64,000 nt of DNA from Anaerolineaceae bacterium (GTDB lineage: Bacteria > Chloroflexota > Anaerolineae > Aggregatilineales > Phototrophicaceae). The position numbers were made by a program, and so were the translations under genes. This document shows positions 6,484 to 14,853 of the stretch, piece after piece. The notes beneath the pieces are model-generated. The model ran no database searches. It saw nothing but the letters and a program-made list of their open reading frames with translations, and was not told the DNA's origin. Location: contig NZXX01000002.1 of NCBI GenBank assembly GCA_002702065.1, positions 310,001 through 374,000 of the forward strand. The letters run 5' to 3'. Position 1 is the stretch's first letter. The number at the start of each line of letters is the position of its first letter.

Positions 6484-8982
6484 TTACGCATACGTGTCGA
6501 CCAGCGAATGGACCTCGATGCGCTGCTGGATTTCGGCAGGCGTCAGGTCATTCGGCAGGTTGGACAGCATAATCTCGACCGGTTGCCCCGGCAGTAGATG
6601 AACAAAATTATCCGAGTAGCGCGCATCCACCCCCGGCAGCGTGACCCATGTCCACAGGGCCGGGTGCTGGACTTCCAGCCAGACGCTGATGCCGTCCTCG
6701 TCATCTTCAACGCGTGCTGCAATCTGCGGGTCCGGCAGTTCCAGATGCTTGGGGCGCACGAATGTCACCAGATTGCTTGCTACGACGCTGCCATCCTGTT
6801 CCAGCCCCAGCCACAACAGCAGGTTGCGCGGACCGTGTTCGGCCAGTTGGGTGGACAAATCCAGTGTTTCGATAAGCTGGCTTTTCTGGGCGTCGATGGT
6901 GGCGTCGATACTGCCGTCGCGGACGATGGCCCCGTTCAGGTCGATCAGCTTCCAGTTGATCTGACCGGACTGTGCTTGCAGGTGATCGTTGGTCAGGTGA
7001 ATGGCGACCGTGCCCTGATCCAGGTCTTCAACGGCGGACAGCAGCAGCGGCGCATAAAAATGGCGGGCCATGTAGTGCAGCGCCTTCCAGCGCCCGAAGT
7101 AGTCGAGCGATGACCAGCTTGCCACCTGCCAGCAGTCGTTGATCTGCCAGTAGAGCGTGCCCATGCCGCGCGGCATCGCCCGCCGCCAGTGCTCAACCGC
7201 ATATTTGATGCCCATGCCCTGCAAAATCTGGCTGAGCCACAGCGTATTGTCAAAGGATGTCGGCAGGCGGAACCAGTCCAGCATATAGTGGATGATGGTG
7301 CTGTTGCCGATACCGCTGCGCTGGTGATGCTCCATCACGAAGCTGGTGATATTGCGGTCTTTTGGTTCGGTATAGGTGGCGGTTGTCGCGGGTTCGGGGA
7401 AGGACTGGAAACCGAATTCGCTGTTGAAACGGTGATCGCAGGTGCGGTACCACTCGAACGGCTCGCGGCCATGCCACACGCTCCACAGATGCGCGTCACC
7501 GGAATCCGGATTATTGAAGTCGCGCCGGTCGCCAACCGGGGTGTGCGGGCTGCTGGGCCAGTAATCCGTCTGCGGGTCGAGCGTGGTGGCGACATCGGCC
7601 AGCAGGTCATCGTACAGCCTGGAGTAGTCGTCCCAGCTCATGGTCTTGTCGGTCCACTCGTCGCCGACCAGCCCCTGTTCCAGTTCATTATTGCCACACC
7701 ACAGGGCCAGGCTGGGGTGATGGCGGATGCGGCGCACGTTGTCTTCGGCTTCGGCTTTGACATTCGCCATATAGTCGCTGTCGAAAGCCGGGTAGGTGGC
7801 GCAGGCGAACATGAAATCCTGCCAGACGCAGATGCCCAGTTCGTCGCACACATCGTAGAACGCATCGGCTTCGTAGATGCCGCCACCCCACACACGGAGC
7901 ATATTCATATTGGCGGCTACAGCGTCCACCAGCAGGCGGCGGTAATCGACAGGAGTCAGGCGGGTGACGAATGTATCCGCCGGAATCCAGTTAGCCCCTT
8001 TGGCGAAGAAAGGCACACCATTGACGACAAACTGGAACGACTCGCCCCATTCGTCCGGGTGACGATCCAGCTTGAGCGTGCGCAGGCCGATGTTTTTGGA
8101 CTGGCTGTCGAGCTGGGTGTCAGCGGCGTCAATCAACCGGACTTCGACCTCATAAAGGGGTTGCTCACCCAGGCCGTTTGGCCACCACAATTTCGGGTCG
8201 GCAATCGTCAGGGCAATTTCGGACGTGCCGTCGCTGACCGGGGCACTGGCTTCGGCTACGACCTCACCGTCGAAGCGAACGATGCTCACCGCATTCAGGC
8301 TGGCCGCGGCGTCCAACTGCTCGACGCCAACCTGTACGCTGAGACCAACCTGCCCCGGCGTGTGGTGGTCTTGCAGAATGAGGACGTCGTTCAGCCGGGC
8401 CGTATCGAAGGCGATCAGTTCAATATCGCGCCAGATGCCGCATGTCAGCAGCATTGGCCCCCAGTCCCAGCCAAAGTTACTGGGCTGCTTGCGGATCCAG
8501 CCGCCACCGTTCAGCTTATGATGGCCGACGCCCCAGGCGGGCAGCACCTTTTCGGCCTGTTCGCGCTGGTGGACATAGTTCAGGGCAGAATCGAACTGGA
8601 TTTCGATGTGGTTCTCGCCGGGCTGCAAGTGGCTTTTGACGTCGAACTCCCATGTGCGATACATATTCTCGGTTCTGCCGATCACGTCACCGTTCAGACG
8701 GACCGTTGCCAGTGTATCCAGCCCATGACAGCGCAGCCGCACCGCCTCGTGTTCCAGCAGGGCCGCATCCACCTCAAAGCTGCGCCGGTAGACCCAATCG
8801 GCTTCGCCGATCCACAGCAGCCGCAGTTCATTATCGCGGTAAAACGGCTCGTCAATAGCGCCTGCTGCCAGCAAATCCGTATGGACACAGCCGGGCACGG
8901 TGGCCTCGAAACGCTGATCCTGACCGGCTTGCTGCAATTCCCACGGACCATTTAAAGTTTGTCGTTGCATAAAGTTGCTCAC
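6484..8982 (-). CDS. Beta-mannosidase, glycoside hydrolase family 2
   Basis: 832 aa, the usual size for GH2 beta-mannosidases. The sugar-binding domain comes first (NGPWELQ, VPGCVHTDL), then Ig-like domains, then the TIM barrel. The acid/base is E433 in WCGNNELEQG and the nucleophile is E522 in SEFGFQSFPE; the WGGGIYEADAFYDVCDELG segment before them is diagnostic. The enzyme removes terminal beta-mannose from manno-oligosaccharides or glycans. There is no signal peptide, so it is cytoplasmic and needs an importer not seen here. The gene is isolated. No catabolite operator was recognised in the 247-base upstream gap. Confidence 0.9.
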   Translation of the reverse strand: MSNFMQRQTLNGPWELQQAGQDQRFEATVPGCVHTDLLAAGAIDEPFYRDNELRLLWIGEADWVYRRSFEVDAALLEHEAVRLRCHGLDTLATVRLNGDVIGRTENMYRTWEFDVKSHLQPGENHIEIQFDSALNYVHQREQAEKVLPAWGVGHHKLNGGGWIRKQPSNFGWDWGPMLLTCGIWRDIELIAFDTARLNDVLILQDHHTPGQVGLSVQVGVEQLDAAASLNAVSIVRFDGEVVAEASAPVSDGTSEIALTIADPKLWWPNGLGEQPLYEVEVRLIDAADTQLDSQSKNIGLRTLKLDRHPDEWGESFQFVVNGVPFFAKGANWIPADTFVTRLTPVDYRRLLVDAVAANMNMLRVWGGGIYEADAFYDVCDELGICVWQDFMFACATYPAFDSDYMANVKAEAEDNVRRIRHHPSLALWCGNNELEQGLVGDEWTDKTMSWDDYSRLYDDLLADVATTLDPQTDYWPSSPHTPVGDRRDFNNPDSGDAHLWSVWHGREPFEWYRTCDHRFNSEFGFQSFPEPATTATYTEPKDRNITSFVMEHHQRSGIGNSTIIHYMLDWFRLPTSFDNTLWLSQILQGMGIKYAVEHWRRAMPRGMGTLYWQINDCWQVASWSSLDYFGRWKALHYMARHFYAPLLLSAVEDLDQGTVAIHLTNDHLQAQSGQINWKLIDLNGAIVRDGSIDATIDAQKSQLIETLDLSTQLAEHGPRNLLLWLGLEQDGSVVASNLVTFVRPKHLELPDPQIAARVEDDEDGISVWLEVQHPALWTWVTLPGVDARYSDNFVHLLPGQPVEIMLSNLPNDLTPAEIQQRIEVHSLVDTYA

Positions 8983-9114
8983 TTTCCAAGACGGCTCTTT
9001 TCAAATGCTGTTGATGATAGCAGCACTTGGGCCGGTATCGCCATTCCATATGTCATTCACCGGCTGTCTTTCAGGGGCGAAAAGCACGCGGTGGTGAATA
9101 TTTTCTCAAGCGGC

Positions 9115-9144
9115 TTGACAAACCTGAAAAAATTGTAATATGCT
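9115..9144 (+). promoter_or_regulatory. Sigma-70-type promoter for the 136-aa protein
   Basis: A perfect -35 hexamer TTGACA (9115-9120) is followed by AT-rich DNA with -10 candidates TAATAT (9136-9141, spacing 15) and TATGCT (9139-9144, spacing 18). The second has the better spacing. The start codon at 9230 leaves a leader of about 80 bases. Confidence 0.6.
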
Positions 9145-9229
9145 ATCTTCGTTAAATGTTAAATTGCATTTATATGAAACGTGATCATCATGTCGGACAT
9201 GATGAAAGTTAAAGGAAGTGTGGTGGGCC

Positions 9230-9640
9230 ATGATCCCAAGGCATGTCTGGGTTGAAATGTGCGATGACGCCGAGCATGAAGCTTGCGATGTGATTGTCGA
9301 GATGGAAGATGGGCGGGTGTATACCGCCATGTTCGTCACGCAACCCTATCTGGACCACCAGATGGACTTCAATTATCAGATGAGCAAGCAGCAGCCGGAC
9401 GTGCCGCTGGTTCGGTACGCGGCGCTGGACTCCCCTCATATTCTGGTCGAGAATCTCTCTCGCGATACGCTTGAAGACACAGTCGACAACATGATCGCGC
9501 TCGATGTCTTCGAGGGCTTTTTTACGCTGGTTACTGATGAGGAGCCGGAAAACGGGCGAACTACCAACAATGGCAAACGCGCGACAACACAGGTCGCGGC
9601 GGTTGTCATCAACGAGGTACTCACCGTCGACGGAGAGTGA
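9230..9640 (+). CDS. Conserved-looking acidic protein of unknown function
   Basis: 136 aa from the ATG at 9230, chosen because AAAGGAAG lies about 11 bases upstream. The start is MIPRHVWVEMCDD. The protein is acidic and has no signal peptide or membrane segment. Residues 10-60 look like a small beta-rich domain (ACDVIVEMEDGRVYTAMFVT); a motif-poor alpha/beta part follows, with a charged tail rich in N, T and E. I do not recognise a family. It has its own promoter and a good ribosome-binding site and is transcribed toward thrS, 171 bases away. Confidence 0.65.
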   Translation: MIPRHVWVEMCDDAEHEACDVIVEMEDGRVYTAMFVTQPYLDHQMDFNYQMSKQQPDVPLVRYAALDSPHILVENLSRDTLEDTVDNMIALDVFEGFFTLVTDEEPENGRTTNNGKRATTQVAAVVINEVLTVDGE

Positions 9641-9811
9641 CCGGCGGGATTCATTCCCCCTGATTTTTGTCACCAGACAACTTCATAGTTGCAATGCTCC
9701 GTCGTGGCGGGTTAAATAGTCGGTGTTCACCCGAGTCCGACCTTGTGGCACGCCAGGGTGCCAGCGGGCTCCACACAGATAACCCAACTTGCAACCGATT
9801 CGAGGAATCGT

Positions 9812-11620
9812 ATGTCGAACGAACGCTACGAAGACAGCCACCTGTACCGCATTCGCCACTCGGCGGCGCATGTCATGGCCGAAGCCATGCTGGAGCGTTT
9901 CCCGGAGGCGAAGATTGCTATCGGCCCGCCCATCGAGGACGGCTTTTATTATGATTTTGACCTGCCCGCGTCGATCTCTGACGAAGACCTGGCGTGGGTC
10001 GAAAAACGCATGCGCCAAATCGTGCAGGGCAAGCACCCCTTCACGGTCAAGGAAGTGACGCCGCAAGAGGCGCGCGAAATTTTCAAGGACCAGCCGTACA
10101 AGCTGGAACTCATCGACGATCTGGTCAATGGCCGGGTCGATGACATGGGCGAGCAGATCGCAGAGCCAGCCGAAAAGCTGACGATCTATACGCAGGATAC
10201 GTTCACGGATCTGTGCCGGGGGCCGCACGTCGCCGACACAGGCGAGATTGACCCCAACGCCATCAGCGTGACGTTTAAGCCACCGGCGGGGGCCTACTGG
10301 CGCGGCGACGAAAAGAACAAGCAGCTCACGCGCATCTATGGCACAGCCTGGGAGAATGCCGCCGAACTGGAGGATTATCTGGACCGGCTGGAAGAAGCCC
10401 GCAAGCGCGACCATCGTGTGCTGGGCGAAAAGCTGGGTCTGTTCACGATCAGCCAGTTGGTTGGCAAAGGGCTGCCCCTGTGGAAGCCAAAAGGCGCGAC
10501 ACTGCGCGACGCGCTGGAACGCTGGCTGCGCGACGTGCAGATTGACAACGGCTATGACCCGGTGGTGACGCCGCATATCGGCAACCTGAATCTGTACAAA
10601 ACGAGCGGTCACTATCCGTACTATTCGGACAGCCAGTACACGCCGATCGACGTGGACGACGAGCAGTTTCTGCTGAAGCCGATGAACTGCCCGCATCACT
10701 GTATGATCTACAAGAGCGAAATGCGCTCCTACCGGGACCTGCCGGTGCGGCTGGCAGAGTTCGGCACGGTCTATCGTTACGAACAATCCGGCGAGCTGCA
10801 CGGGCTGACGCGTGTGCGCGGCTTCACGGTCGATGATGCGCACCTGTATGTGCGGCCCGACCAACTGCTGGACGAATTCAAGGATGTGGTGCGGCTGATC
10901 CAGTATGTGTTCAACACGCTTGGCCTGTCCGATTTCCGGGCGCGCGTGGGCATTCGTGACCCACAAAACGACAAATATGTCGGCAGCGATGCAGCGTGGG
11001 AACAGGCGACAGCCGCGATTTTGCAGGCCTGCCAGGAAATGAACCTGCCGCATCATGTGGAAGAGGGCGAAGCGGCCTTCTATGGCCCCAAGCTGGATTT
11101 CATCTTCCGCGATGCGCTCAAACGGGAATGGCAACTGGGCACGGTGCAGGTCGACTACAACCTGCCGGAACGTTTTGAACTGGAATACATCGCCGAGGAT
11201 GACTCGCGCCAGCGCCCGGTGATGATCCATCGTGCGCCGTTTGGCAGCATGGAGCGTTTCATCGGCATCCTGATCGAACATTTTGGCGGGTCGTTCCCGG
11301 TGTGGCTGTCTCCCGTGCAGGCGGTGCTGATCCCGATTGCGGATCGTCATGAACAGCCCGCCCGTGAAATCGCGGCCAAACTGAAAGGCGCTGGCCTTCG
11401 CTCCGAAGTCGATACAAGCCGTAACCGTATGGGCAACAAGATTCGCCTGGCCCGTGAGCAGAATATCCCTTACATGCTCATTTTGGGGGATCGGGACCTC
11501 GAAAACGGCACGGTCAGTGTGCGCCTGCGCGATGACACAGACCTGGGCGCCATGCCCTTAGATGACTTTATCGCCCTGGCAAGCGGTGTGGTCGAGAACA
11601 AGGCGCTCGATTTGCAGTAG
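9812..11620 (+). CDS. thrS: Threonine--tRNA ligase lacking the TGS domain
   Basis: 602 aa starting at the ATG at 9812 with GAGGA five bases upstream. It charges tRNA-Thr with threonine. The protein begins directly at the editing domain (HSAAHVMAEAML with the HxxxH zinc-type motif, later CRGPHV). The catalytic core carries MNCPHHCMIYK, motif 2 (GLTRVRGFTVDDAH) and motif 3 (HRAPFGSMERFIG). The C-terminal anticodon-binding domain begins at VLIPIADRHE. The roughly 60-residue N-terminal TGS domain of the E. coli enzyme is absent. The 171-base leader has no convincing T-box. The identity is certain; loss of TGS is known in some lineages. Confidence 0.95.
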   Translation: MSNERYEDSHLYRIRHSAAHVMAEAMLERFPEAKIAIGPPIEDGFYYDFDLPASISDEDLAWVEKRMRQIVQGKHPFTVKEVTPQEAREIFKDQPYKLELIDDLVNGRVDDMGEQIAEPAEKLTIYTQDTFTDLCRGPHVADTGEIDPNAISVTFKPPAGAYWRGDEKNKQLTRIYGTAWENAAELEDYLDRLEEARKRDHRVLGEKLGLFTISQLVGKGLPLWKPKGATLRDALERWLRDVQIDNGYDPVVTPHIGNLNLYKTSGHYPYYSDSQYTPIDVDDEQFLLKPMNCPHHCMIYKSEMRSYRDLPVRLAEFGTVYRYEQSGELHGLTRVRGFTVDDAHLYVRPDQLLDEFKDVVRLIQYVFNTLGLSDFRARVGIRDPQNDKYVGSDAAWEQATAAILQACQEMNLPHHVEEGEAAFYGPKLDFIFRDALKREWQLGTVQVDYNLPERFELEYIAEDDSRQRPVMIHRAPFGSMERFIGILIEHFGGSFPVWLSPVQAVLIPIADRHEQPAREIAAKLKGAGLRSEVDTSRNRMGNKIRLAREQNIPYMLILGDRDLENGTVSVRLRDDTDLGAMPLDDFIALASGVVENKALDLQ

Positions 11621-11640
11621 ATCGGCGCAAACCAGAACCG

Positions 11641-12213
11641 CTAGGCAGAGTAGAAGGTATCCGCTTGCCAGCGCGCCGGGTTGTTGAGGACATAATGCCG
11701 GATGCGGTCCCGGTCTGGCTCGCTGCGGATGACGTGATCGTGATCGCGTGATTGCCAGATGGGCAGTACTGGGTGGATGCGTCGCGTAACGCCTGCCTTG
11801 TAGCTGCCTATGACACGCCCCAACGTAGGGACGCCCTTCTGGGCGTCCGTTCGTTTGTGTTTGTCTTCTCCGGCGGACGGCAATCTTGCCGTCCCTACAA
11901 ACAACAAAATCGCGTGTATGTGATTGGGCATGACGACAGAGACATCCAGTTCGACGTAATGCGGCCAATGCGTCGATATGCGCGATAACTCATCCTGTGC
12001 AATTGCTCCGATGTCGCTTAGGGCCATTGCGCCATCAATGATTTCGCCAAAGAAATGTGCTCGTCCCCTCGTGCAAATCGTGACGAAATAGGCACCCGAT
12101 TGCGCGTAATCATAACCTTGCAGACGCGGCGACTTTCGCTGTGGATGGAAGGGTTTCATCGTATTATCGGTCATTATGATCTGTTGTGATTCGAAAGGGA
12201 CGCATTGACTCAT
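11641..12213 (-). CDS. REP-associated tyrosine transposase (RAYT, IS200-like Y1 family)
   Basis: 190 aa. Y1-transposase signatures are clear: GAYFVTICTRGRAHFFG near the N-terminus, the HxH metal motif in VVMPNHIHAILL, and the C-terminal block IRSEPDRDRIRHYVLNNPARW, where Y is the likely nucleophile. RAYTs cut and join single-stranded REP hairpins and are usually domesticated single-copy genes. Between the HxH motif and the GRVIGSYK block the reading frame is built from a pair of hairpin repeats (see the repeat at 11825). No terminal inverted repeats or target duplications are seen. The start is uncertain; an ATG at 12174 is the alternative. Confidence 0.85.
   Translation of the reverse strand: MSQCVPFESQQIIMTDNTMKPFHPQRKSPRLQGYDYAQSGAYFVTICTRGRAHFFGEIIDGAMALSDIGAIAQDELSRISTHWPHYVELDVSVVMPNHIHAILLFVGTARLPSAGEDKHKRTDAQKGVPTLGRVIGSYKAGVTRRIHPVLPIWQSRDHDHVIRSEPDRDRIRHYVLNNPARWQADTFYSA
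11825..11898. repeat. REP-like hairpin doublet inside the RAYT reading frame
   Basis: Two hairpins face each other. 11825-11848 starts with GTAGGG and has the stem GGACGCCC/GGGCGTCC around TTCT. 11875-11898 ends in CCCTAC and has the stem GGACGGCAA/TTGCCGTCC. The outer ends GTAGGGAC and GTCCCTAC are themselves complementary, so the 74 bases form one compound inverted repeat (BIME-like). The whole element is translated in frame as a Lys/Asp/Arg-rich linker of the transposase. Confidence 0.75.
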
Positions 12214-12243
12214 GCGCCCCCATTGATAAACATGCGTGGTGGA

Positions 12244-13680
12244 TCAGCCCGGCCAGCTATAACGCACGGTGTAGGTGATCACCCGTTCCTCGCCCGGTTC
12301 GACATTCACGCGGAACTCGATGTGGGATGAGTCCGTTTTGGTGTATTCGTCGGATGCTTCGATGATCTCCCAGTTGCTCCAGCGGAACAGCGTTTCCGGC
12401 ACGCGGATTTCGACGGTTTGGTCGTCCTTGCGGTTGCGCAGGCGAATCTCCCATGTTTCTTCCAGCACGGTCCGGCTCAGCAGTTCATAATTGGTCTGGA
12501 TACGTTCCCCGACCAGATCGAACGCATTGCCCAGGAAAATCTGAATATCCTCGCCCTGCGGCGTATGGTCGATGCGGTTTTCGCCGATGAGCAGCGCCGC
12601 GCCGTCGACATCTTCCTGATAGACGCGGATGCGTCCGGCGGGCAGGTCGGCACCGAGTCCGTTTTCCTCGCCGGTAGAGAATTCCATCCAGTTCTGAACA
12701 TCGGTGATGCCGGTGGTGCCATAGCCCCGATCCGTCACCGGGCCATAATAACCACCAAAGCCGGGGAAGCCGTTGTAGACAAAGAAGGTTTGGGCGGGCA
12801 CGTCGGTACCGGTGACAAACTCAACCTGCTTGGTTTCGTTGTCGGCGACGGTGACGCGGCGGTTGATCTCGTAAAGCTGATACTCGAAGAACTCTCGCTG
12901 CGACACGCCCGGCGTCGGCGCGGCCATGGCCCCTAAAGCCATATCCATTTCGGCCCGTTGCAGCATTTCTTCCTCGCGCACCCGGTTGACATCACCGGCG
13001 ACCAGTTTGACCAGCGCGTCGACATAGCCTGCGCCGCTGGTGTTGGTCAGCGTGACCCAGCCGTTGAGGTCGAGGGCGGTGTTGCCGCTGTTGAGCAGGA
13101 CGTTATAGTCCGCCGTCCAGTTGATGCCGCCTGCCAGATACGTCAGCTCAACCTGCTCCGGGCCAGAGACTCCGCTTTGCAGCAGCCAGCGCAGGGTAGG
13201 CCGGGTGATGAGGCCGTTGGGCAGGTTGGGGAATTGAAGGTCGCGCACTTTGTCCAGCCGGACGACGGATACTTGACCGGCATCGTCGCGCAGGATAATT
13301 TCGCCACCGCGTCCGCTGAGCAACTGCCCGACGAAGGTGGTGCCATCCTCGGTGGTGACGCGGATGGTTTCATCCAGATAGCGGTTGAGCAGCGCACTGG
13401 CGTCCACCAGGTCAAAGATGTAGTTCTGCTCCAGAACGATCACGTCTTCGGGGTTGGACAGGGCTTTGAAAACGACGGATGTAGCGTCGATGGTGGCGGC
13501 GACATCGGTGAAGTCGAGCGTATTGGTGCCGGATGTCAGATCAAAGGTGCGCACATCCTGCACCAGCGCCGTGCCCTGATTGTAGATGGTCAGGCTCAGG
13601 CTTTCGCTGTCATCCTGTGCGCCTGCTGTGGGTACGACCAGCATCATGCCAAACATGGTTAACAAAATCACTTTATACAT
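12244..13680 (-). CDS. Secreted DUF4139-type protein
   Basis: 478 aa with a signal peptide (hydrophobic residues 4-16, probable cleavage after TAGA). It matches the DUF4139 pattern: SLTIYNQGTALVQDVR at the start of the mature part, TLRWLLQSG, LTYLAGGINWTADYNVLLN, and at the end WEIRLRNRKDDQTVEIRVPE followed by a beta-rich GEERVITYTVRYSW tail. Proteins of this family are exported and have no assigned reaction. A good GGGAG site precedes the ATG. It follows the small exported protein at 13727-14140 on the same strand by 46 bases, so the two may be co-transcribed. Confidence 0.8.
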   Translation of the reverse strand: MYKVILLTMFGMMLVVPTAGAQDDSESLSLTIYNQGTALVQDVRTFDLTSGTNTLDFTDVAATIDATSVVFKALSNPEDVIVLEQNYIFDLVDASALLNRYLDETIRVTTEDGTTFVGQLLSGRGGEIILRDDAGQVSVVRLDKVRDLQFPNLPNGLITRPTLRWLLQSGVSGPEQVELTYLAGGINWTADYNVLLNSGNTALDLNGWVTLTNTSGAGYVDALVKLVAGDVNRVREEEMLQRAEMDMALGAMAAPTPGVSQREFFEYQLYEINRRVTVADNETKQVEFVTGTDVPAQTFFVYNGFPGFGGYYGPVTDRGYGTTGITDVQNWMEFSTGEENGLGADLPAGRIRVYQEDVDGAALLIGENRIDHTPQGEDIQIFLGNAFDLVGERIQTNYELLSRTVLEETWEIRLRNRKDDQTVEIRVPETLFRWSNWEIIEASDEYTKTDSSHIEFRVNVEPGEERVITYTVRYSWPG

Positions 13681-13726
13681 GTGTTTTCTCCCTCAAATAA
13701 GAAGCTGTGCGTCACGCGGTCAGGGC

Positions 13727-14140
13727 CTATAGAGTCTGCTCCACCACGAAGTCGTTCACCATAAAGACGTATTCACCCGGCTCAAAGGTTCCATCGAGCT
13801 GGATCGTGTCATTGTAGGGCAGCAGAATCATCGGGCACATGATGTCGATTGGAATCTCGCGGTATACCTCGACAATGACGGTATTGCCCTCGCGCCGCTG
13901 GTCGACCTGCACCGGATAATCGCAGCCATCGGCGTGCTCGCCGGTCACCTCAAGCTGCACCTGCATCGGGAACGATTCCTGCACCAGCACATTGACGCTG
14001 TTGATATGGGTCGTGCTGCGATAGGTGTCGCCGCCGGGCCGATCCTCAGATGGTGTTCCGCTTGAGAATGAACTGACACCAAAGAAAAAGGTCATCACAA
14101 AGCCGATCAGCAGCCGGATGAGCAAGTCGATTATTTCCAT
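13727..14140 (-). CDS. Small exported or membrane-anchored protein, unknown function
   Basis: 137 aa. The hydrophobic N-terminal helix (residues 4-25) acts as signal or anchor, followed by a short polar stretch and a beta-rich domain of about 95 residues with conserved-looking elements VNVLVQESFPMQVQLEVTG and GEYVFMVNDF. Two cysteines (in DGCDYP and IMCPMI) may form a disulfide outside the cell. I cannot name a family. TTAGGTG precedes the ATG. It is just upstream of the DUF4139 gene and is likely part of the same unit. Confidence 0.6.
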   Translation of the reverse strand: MEIIDLLIRLLIGFVMTFFFGVSSFSSGTPSEDRPGGDTYRSTTHINSVNVLVQESFPMQVQLEVTGEHADGCDYPVQVDQRREGNTVIVEVYREIPIDIMCPMILLPYNDTIQLDGTFEPGEYVFMVNDFVVEQTL

Positions 14141-14266
14141 ATCACCTAACCCCTACTCTTGTTGTGCTCTCTACCATTATAGACGTTTGTCGAAAGCGGG
14201 TGGTTCCGCATGTTTTGCGGTTTGGGTGTACGATGATGAAAACACGGTCGGGAAAGGATGCTGCTT

Positions 14267-14806
14267 ATGCTCACGGAATTGCAGCGGCGCAAAATGACGC
14301 GTCTGTTCAATGTCTTCGACGCCAACCACAACGGCTTCATCGAAGAACAGGATTACCTGCGCATTGCCCAGAATTTTGCCCGCCTGCGCGGATTGTCACC
14401 GGGTTCCACCGGCTACCAGAAACTGCAAGCCAAATTCAGTTTTGTGTGGGAATATATCCAGAAGTTTGGCGACCCTGACCATGACGAGTTTGTCAGCCTG
14501 CCGGAGTTTCTGGTCTATGCGGAAAGCGTGCTGGAAGGTCAGTATGCCGCCGTTGAAGGGTCGACCGGCAGCTTTCTGTTCGAGCTGATCGACACGGATG
14601 GCGACGGCCAGATTACACAGGATGAGTTTCGCCTGTTTTACCAGGCCTATGGGATTGATGTGGCGCTGGTAGAAGACATCTTTGCACGGCTGGACCTCAA
14701 TGCGGACAGCGTGATTTCGGCGGATGAGTTCGCCCAGCTGGGTTATGATTTTCATTACAGCGATGACCCGGACTGCCCGGCCAACTGGTTCTTCGGGCCG
14801 TACTAA
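14267..14806 (+). CDS. Four-EF-hand calcium-binding protein (calerythrin-like)
   Basis: 179 aa from the ATG at 14267, which has GGAAAGGA at a proper distance; the ATG at 14258 is too close to it. Four EF loops can be read: D18-D29 (DANHNG), D69-E80 (DPDHDE), D109-E120 (DTDGDG) and D143-E154 (DLNADS). Loop 3 is fully canonical. Loop 1 ends in D instead of E, loop 2 lacks the central glycine and loop 4 has S in its place. The layout resembles bacterial calerythrin, a cytoplasmic calcium buffer or sensor. No membrane segment is present. The transporter gene follows by 47 bases on the same strand. Confidence 0.85.
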   Translation: MLTELQRRKMTRLFNVFDANHNGFIEEQDYLRIAQNFARLRGLSPGSTGYQKLQAKFSFVWEYIQKFGDPDHDEFVSLPEFLVYAESVLEGQYAAVEGSTGSFLFELIDTDGDGQITQDEFRLFYQAYGIDVALVEDIFARLDLNADSVISADEFAQLGYDFHYSDDPDCPANWFFGPY

Positions 14807-14853
14807 ATCGCTGCGTGATTTTGTGTGTCGTACTGAAGGATTTCGCTGCCGCT

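Noticed and set aside
7189-8955. Long open frame on the plus strand opposite the beta-mannosidase
   Set aside because: Shadow of the GH2 gene on the other strand; no domain pattern or ribosome-binding site.
9641-9811. Possible T-box riboswitch before thrS (AGGGTGCCAGCGGG resembles AGGGTGGNACCGCG)
   Set aside because: The TGGN stretch that pairs with the tRNA end is missing and no stem I specifier loop or terminator was found; likely chance.
11641-12213. Complete IS200/IS605 insertion sequence
   Set aside because: No left or right end hairpins with target cleavage sites around the gene; fits a single-copy RAYT better.
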